Assembly (NCBI GenBank): GCA_045541495.1
Contig: JAZQJE010000036.1
Location: 1-54,257, forward strand
Direction of reading: 5' to 3'
Source: RGIG3009 sp045541495
GTDB taxonomy: Bacteria; Bacillota; Clostridia; Oscillospirales; Acutalibacteraceae
Length of the DNA: 54,257 nucleotides
Under the pieces are notes generated by a model. The model was not told where the DNA came from. It saw only the letters and a list, made by a program, of their open reading frames with translations, and made no database searches. Shown one piece after another: positions 51,245-54,257 of this stretch (positions are counted from its first letter, which is position 1; each line of letters begins with the position of its first letter). Both the position numbers and the translations under genes were made by a program.

Positions 51245-51276
51245 GGAAAACGCTCCCCTTTTTACCATTTGATAGT

Positions 51277-51305
51277 AGTATAACAGGATTTTACTTGCAG
51301 GGCAA
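51277..51305 (-). promoter_or_regulatory. putative promoter of udp
   Basis: Minus strand TTGCCC (51305-51300), 17-base spacer, TATACT (51282-51277). Its -35 overlaps that of the divergent ABC-F gene. Confidence 0.65.
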
Positions 51306-51323
51306 GCGCAAGCCTGTTATAAT
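51295..51323 (+). promoter_or_regulatory. promoter of the ABC-F gene
   Basis: TTGCAG at 51295-51300, 17-base spacer, TATAAT at 51318-51323, 27 bases before the ATG. Confidence 0.8.
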
Positions 51324-51350
51324 TAAGGAAAAATTCACAAAAAAGGAACT

Positions 51351-53258
51351 ATGCATATGACCGCCCTGTCCGTTCATCGGTTAACTAAATATTTCGGCGA
51401 ACGCTGCTTGTTTAACGCCATCACCTTTGATGTGGGCGATCACGATAAGGTGGGACTTGTGGGCGTGAACGGATGCGGGAAATCCACCTTGTTTCGCATG
51501 ATATTGGGCAAAGAAGCGGCAGACGGCGGCGAGATCTTATTTGCCAAAAACACGCGGGTGGGATATCTGGAACAACACACCTTGCAAGGGGAAGATATCA
51601 CCGTTTGGGAAGCGGTGGAAAGCGTATTTGAGCCGTTGCGGCAACAAGAACGGGAACTTAACGAAGTGACCCGTCAATTGTCCGCCGTGCAAAGCGATGC
51701 CTTGATCGAAAAGCAACACCGCCTACAGGAAGAATTAGAAGCGGCGGGCGGCTTATATTATAAAAGCCGTGTGGCCTCCACATTGACAGGATTGGGGTTT
51801 GATGAAACCGTATTCGGACAACCCGTCTCCACCTTGAGCGGCGGACAACGGTCCAAGATCGCTATGGGGCGGTTGTTGTTATCCGATGCCAATCTGTTGT
51901 TGTTGGACGAGCCCACCAACCATCTGGATATCCATGCGGTGGAATGGTTGGAAGGGTTTTTGCGAGCGTATACGGGTGCTGTCATCGTCATCTCTCACGA
52001 CCGCTATTTTCTCGACCGCATTACCAACCGCACCTTGGAGATCGCGGGACAATCGTTATACGGCACCAACGGTAACTATTCCACCCATCGGGAAAAGCGA
52101 GAAAAGGATGCGGAAATTGCGGCACACCATTATAAGACCTCTCAAAAGGCCATTAAGAAATTGGAAGAAAACATCGCCCTGTTAAAACAATGGAATCGAG
52201 AAAAATCCATTCGTGCCGCCGAAAGTCGGGAAAAGCGGTTGGAACGGTTGCGTGATCAACAAGAGACACCCGAACAAGCGGCAGCATCCATTCGGTTTGG
52301 GTTTTCCGCCGCCACCGTCAGCGGAAACGAGGTGCTGAGCGCAGGAGGCTTGTCCATGGCTTTTGCCGAGCCTTTGTTTCATGATGTGGGGTTTCAGTTG
52401 CGGCGGGGTGAACGGGTGTTTTTGCTGGGGCCCAACGGGTGCGGTAAAACCACCCTGTTACGAATCTTAACAGGGGAATTACAACCGAAAAGCGGCTATG
52501 TTCGGTTGGGGGCCAAAGTGTCTCTGGGATATTACGATCAGATACAAGCCGATCTGGATCCCGACAAGACCGCTATCGAGCAGTTATGGGATGCGTATCC
52601 CGCTCTCACCGAAACGACGCTTCGCAATGCGTTGGCGGCTTTTTTGTTCCGCGGTGACGAGGTGTTTAAACCCGTGGCGCAATTAAGCGGCGGCGAAAAG
52701 GCACGTTTACTGCTGTTAAAACTGATGTTGGCGCACGATAATGTGCTGTTGCTGGACGAGCCCACCAACCATTTGGATATTGCCTCGCGAGAAGCGTTGG
52801 AAGAGGCGTTGGAGGGCTATGCGGGAACGTTGTTCGTGGTATCTCACGACCGCTATTTCATCAACCGCATGGCCACCCGTATTTTGCATTTGGAACAGGA
52901 CGGTTGCGTGTCCTATGACGGCGATTACGATGCTTATGCCGAAAAACGAGCGGCGATATTGTCCCCCACGGCCGCAAGCGCGGTGCCTGTAAAGGAAAAC
53001 GCGTATCAAAGGCGCAAGGAGCGGGAATCGCAAAAGCGCAAAGCTGCCACCCGTGTACGGCGGGCAGAGGAGAGTATTTCCGCCTGTGAAAAAGAGATCG
53101 CGACACTCAACGCACAGTTGGAACAGCCGGACATTGCCGCCGATTACGAACGGATCACCGAGATCAGCGCCCAATTGGAAGAACAAAATGCCCGTTTGAA
53201 TACGCTCATGGAAGAATGGGAAGACGCGCAAGCAACGCTGGAGAATTTAGAAAACTGA
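51351..53258 (+). CDS. ABC-F family ATP-binding protein
   Basis: 635 residues, no membrane segments. Two ABC cassettes: Walker A GVNGCGKST and GPNGCGKTT, signatures LSGGQRSKIAMGRLLL and LSGGEKARLLLLKLML, and both Walker B sites LLLLDEPTNHLD. The P-site linker (about 240-310) is charged and helical, and a C-terminal coiled coil (about 545-635, RRAEESISACEKEIATLNAQ) resembles Uup/YdiF-type proteins. ABC-F proteins act on ribosomes; a translation-factor role is more likely than drug resistance, but the two cannot be told apart here. AAAGGA precedes the ATG. Confidence 0.92.
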   Translation: MHMTALSVHRLTKYFGERCLFNAITFDVGDHDKVGLVGVNGCGKSTLFRMILGKEAADGGEILFAKNTRVGYLEQHTLQGEDITVWEAVESVFEPLRQQERELNEVTRQLSAVQSDALIEKQHRLQEELEAAGGLYYKSRVASTLTGLGFDETVFGQPVSTLSGGQRSKIAMGRLLLSDANLLLLDEPTNHLDIHAVEWLEGFLRAYTGAVIVISHDRYFLDRITNRTLEIAGQSLYGTNGNYSTHREKREKDAEIAAHHYKTSQKAIKKLEENIALLKQWNREKSIRAAESREKRLERLRDQQETPEQAAASIRFGFSAATVSGNEVLSAGGLSMAFAEPLFHDVGFQLRRGERVFLLGPNGCGKTTLLRILTGELQPKSGYVRLGAKVSLGYYDQIQADLDPDKTAIEQLWDAYPALTETTLRNALAAFLFRGDEVFKPVAQLSGGEKARLLLLKLMLAHDNVLLLDEPTNHLDIASREALEEALEGYAGTLFVVSHDRYFINRMATRILHLEQDGCVSYDGDYDAYAEKRAAILSPTAASAVPVKENAYQRRKERESQKRKAATRVRRAEESISACEKEIATLNAQLEQPDIAADYERITEISAQLEEQNARLNTLMEEWEDAQATLENLEN

Positions 53259-53268
53259 CAAAAACCTA

Positions 53269-53297
53269 TTGACAACGCCTATAGGCAAGGGTAAAAT
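53269..53297 (+). promoter_or_regulatory. promoter of the pyridoxal/pyridoxamine kinase gene
   Basis: TTGACA at 53269-53274, 17-base spacer, TAAAAT at 53292-53297. A small palindrome GCCTATAGGC lies in the spacer (53277-53286). Confidence 0.85.
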
Positions 53298-53323
53298 AAG
53301 GAAAAAAAGAAGGAGTCCTTAAC

Positions 53324-54157
53324 ATGAAACGCGTGGTAACTGTTCAAGACATCTCCTGTTTGGGTAAGTGCTCACTCACCGTGGCGTTGCCTATCATTTC
53401 CGCCATGGGCGTGGAAGCGGCAGTGGTTCCTACAGCGGTACTGTCCACTCATACGATGTTTAAGGAGTTTACATTCCGCGATCTGACGGAAGATATCACC
53501 CCCATTTCCGCCCATTGGCAACGGGAAAATTTTAAATTTGACGCCATCTACACGGGATATTTGGGGTCGTTTGAACAGTTGCGACTCATGTCGGATTTCT
53601 TTGACACTTATAAAACTGAAGACAACATCATCTTGGTGGACCCCGTCATGGCGGATAACGGCAAACTGTATCCCGGTTTCACCCCCGAATTTGCCGCCGA
53701 AATGGCACGACTGTGTGCCAAAGCCGATGTGATCGTTCCCAACATGACCGAGGCATCTTTCATGTTGAATATTCCCTATCGTGAAACCTACGATGAGGCG
53801 TATGTAAAAGATGTATTGCGGGAACTGTGCGATCTGGGCGCAAAAAAAGCAGTGCTCACGGGTGTGTCCTATAAACCCGGTATGTTGGGTATCATGACTT
53901 ATGATGCCGCCACCGAGGAGTTTACCTCCTATTTCCATGAACGCATCGATGTGAGTTATCACGGCACAGGCGACATTTTCGCCAGCACTTGTGTGGGCGC
54001 GCTCATGAACGGGTTGCCGTTAGATGAGGCATTGAAAGTAGCCGCGGATTATACCGTGGAATGTATCCGCGTCACCGAAGCCGACCCTCAGCACAACACC
54101 TACGGTGTCAACTTCGAAACTGCCGTCCCGTTCCTCATTCGCCGCCTCGGAAAATAA
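53324..54157 (+). CDS. pyridoxamine/pyridoxal kinase (PdxY/PdxK-like)
   Basis: 277-residue ribokinase-fold enzyme of vitamin B6 salvage. VQDISCLGKCSLTVALPIIS at the N-terminus, AIYTGYLGSFEQ, ILVDPVMADNGKLYPGF, IVPNMTEASFML and the catalytic YHGTGDIFASTCVGAL with the anion hole and base Asp. GGAG precedes the ATG. Its product PLP is needed by the aminotransferase at 12.6 kb. Confidence 0.92.
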   Translation: MKRVVTVQDISCLGKCSLTVALPIISAMGVEAAVVPTAVLSTHTMFKEFTFRDLTEDITPISAHWQRENFKFDAIYTGYLGSFEQLRLMSDFFDTYKTEDNIILVDPVMADNGKLYPGFTPEFAAEMARLCAKADVIVPNMTEASFMLNIPYRETYDEAYVKDVLRELCDLGAKKAVLTGVSYKPGMLGIMTYDAATEEFTSYFHERIDVSYHGTGDIFASTCVGALMNGLPLDEALKVAADYTVECIRVTEADPQHNTYGVNFETAVPFLIRRLGK

Positions 54158-54170
54158 GGAAAAATAGTGC

Positions 54171-54199
54171 TTGACATTCCTTTTCTTTTTCGGTATAAT
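54171..54199 (+). promoter_or_regulatory. consensus promoter of the right-edge tRNA gene
   Basis: TTGACA at 54171-54176, 17-base spacer, TATAAT at 54194-54199: perfect in both boxes. Confidence 0.93.
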
Positions 54200-54223
54200 A
54201 ACACTCGTTCCGAAAAAGAATAT

Positions 54224-54257
54224 GGACGTTTAGCTCAGCTGGTAGAGCATTCGCTTG
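54224..54257 (+). tRNA. tRNA gene, 5' part only (probably tRNA-Val)
   Basis: GGACGTT-TA-GCTC-AGCTGGTAGA-GAGC fits acceptor, positions 8-9 and the D arm, then TTCGC begins the anticodon stem and TTG the loop. The window ends at position 34, which is G. The body resembles tRNA-Val(GAC), but the anticodon is not visible. Confidence 0.8.

Noticed and set aside
1..54257. CRISPR array, prophage or transposase gene
   Set aside because: No regularly spaced repeats, phage structural genes or transposase motifs were seen; only small repeat debris at 3.9-5.7 kb.

Overview
The window looks like a chromosomal segment of a strictly anaerobic, spore-forming member of the Clostridia, most likely an Oscillospiraceae/Ruminococcaceae-type gut bacterium. 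The reasons are a complete spoIIA operon and spoIIR, an oxygen-sensitive class III ribonucleotide reductase under NrdR boxes, a T-box leader, HrcA/CIRCE heat-shock control, ECF vitamin transport genes, and a moderately GC-rich genome with consensus sigma-A promoters and strong intrinsic terminators. It is mostly core chromosome; only about 3.9-5.7 kb looks accessory.

Layout. 1-3.5 kb (minus): a candidate pantothenate ECF S component, coaX, a family-2 glycosyltransferase, smpB and recR. 3.6-3.95 kb: a tRNA-Lys/Glu/Asn operon with promoter and terminator. 3.95-5.7 kb: an AT-rich island with one orphan membrane protein gene, flanked by a 40-bp direct repeat that shares sequence with the adjacent tRNA-Asn, plus inverted-repeat debris. 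5.7-7.4 kb (minus): spoIIAA-spoIIAB-sigF and a coupled 69-codon gene. 7.5-10.7 kb (plus): the class III RNR operon, in which the glycyl-radical domain of NrdD is a separate 53-codon gene between nrdD and nrdG. 10.7-11.1 kb: two small divergent genes (ribbon-helix-helix protein; Cys-rich 50-residue protein). 11.1-14.3 kb (minus): spoIIR, ispE, an aminotransferase and an Lrp/AsnC regulator, divergent from an ACT-domain/UPF0210 pair. 16.1-21.2 kb (minus): a three-gene operon behind a leucine-type T-box leader, encoding a LeuA-like protein without the usual HxH metal ligands, a fusion of a sugar-isomerase-type TIM barrel with an acyl-CoA synthetase, and an amidohydrolase. 21.2-23.1 kb: DUF975 and AI-2E-family membrane proteins. 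23.2-27.9 kb (minus): hrcA-grpE-dnaK-dnaJ. 28-30.4 kb (minus): an ECF sigma factor with a membrane-anchored beta-propeller partner. 30.6-36.7 kb (plus): DUF1846, glf, glycosyltransferase, MFS and GDPD genes. 36.8-51.2 kb (minus): a tightly packed run holding udp, ruvCAB, a methyltransferase, ecfA1A2T, truA, a DUF5711-like protein, cvpA, pgsA, clpE, citrate synthase and a two-gene chromate-type transporter. 51.3-54.2 kb (plus): an ABC-F protein, a pyridoxal/pyridoxamine kinase, and the start of another tRNA gene.

Links between genes. The ecfA1A2T module could energise the S component next to coaX, joining vitamin uptake to CoA synthesis. SigF made from spoIIA would be expected to drive spoIIR in the forespore. 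The T-box operon should be induced when tRNA-Leu is uncharged, yet its enzymes match no leucine pathway I can name. It and the split RNR are the two observations most worth following up.
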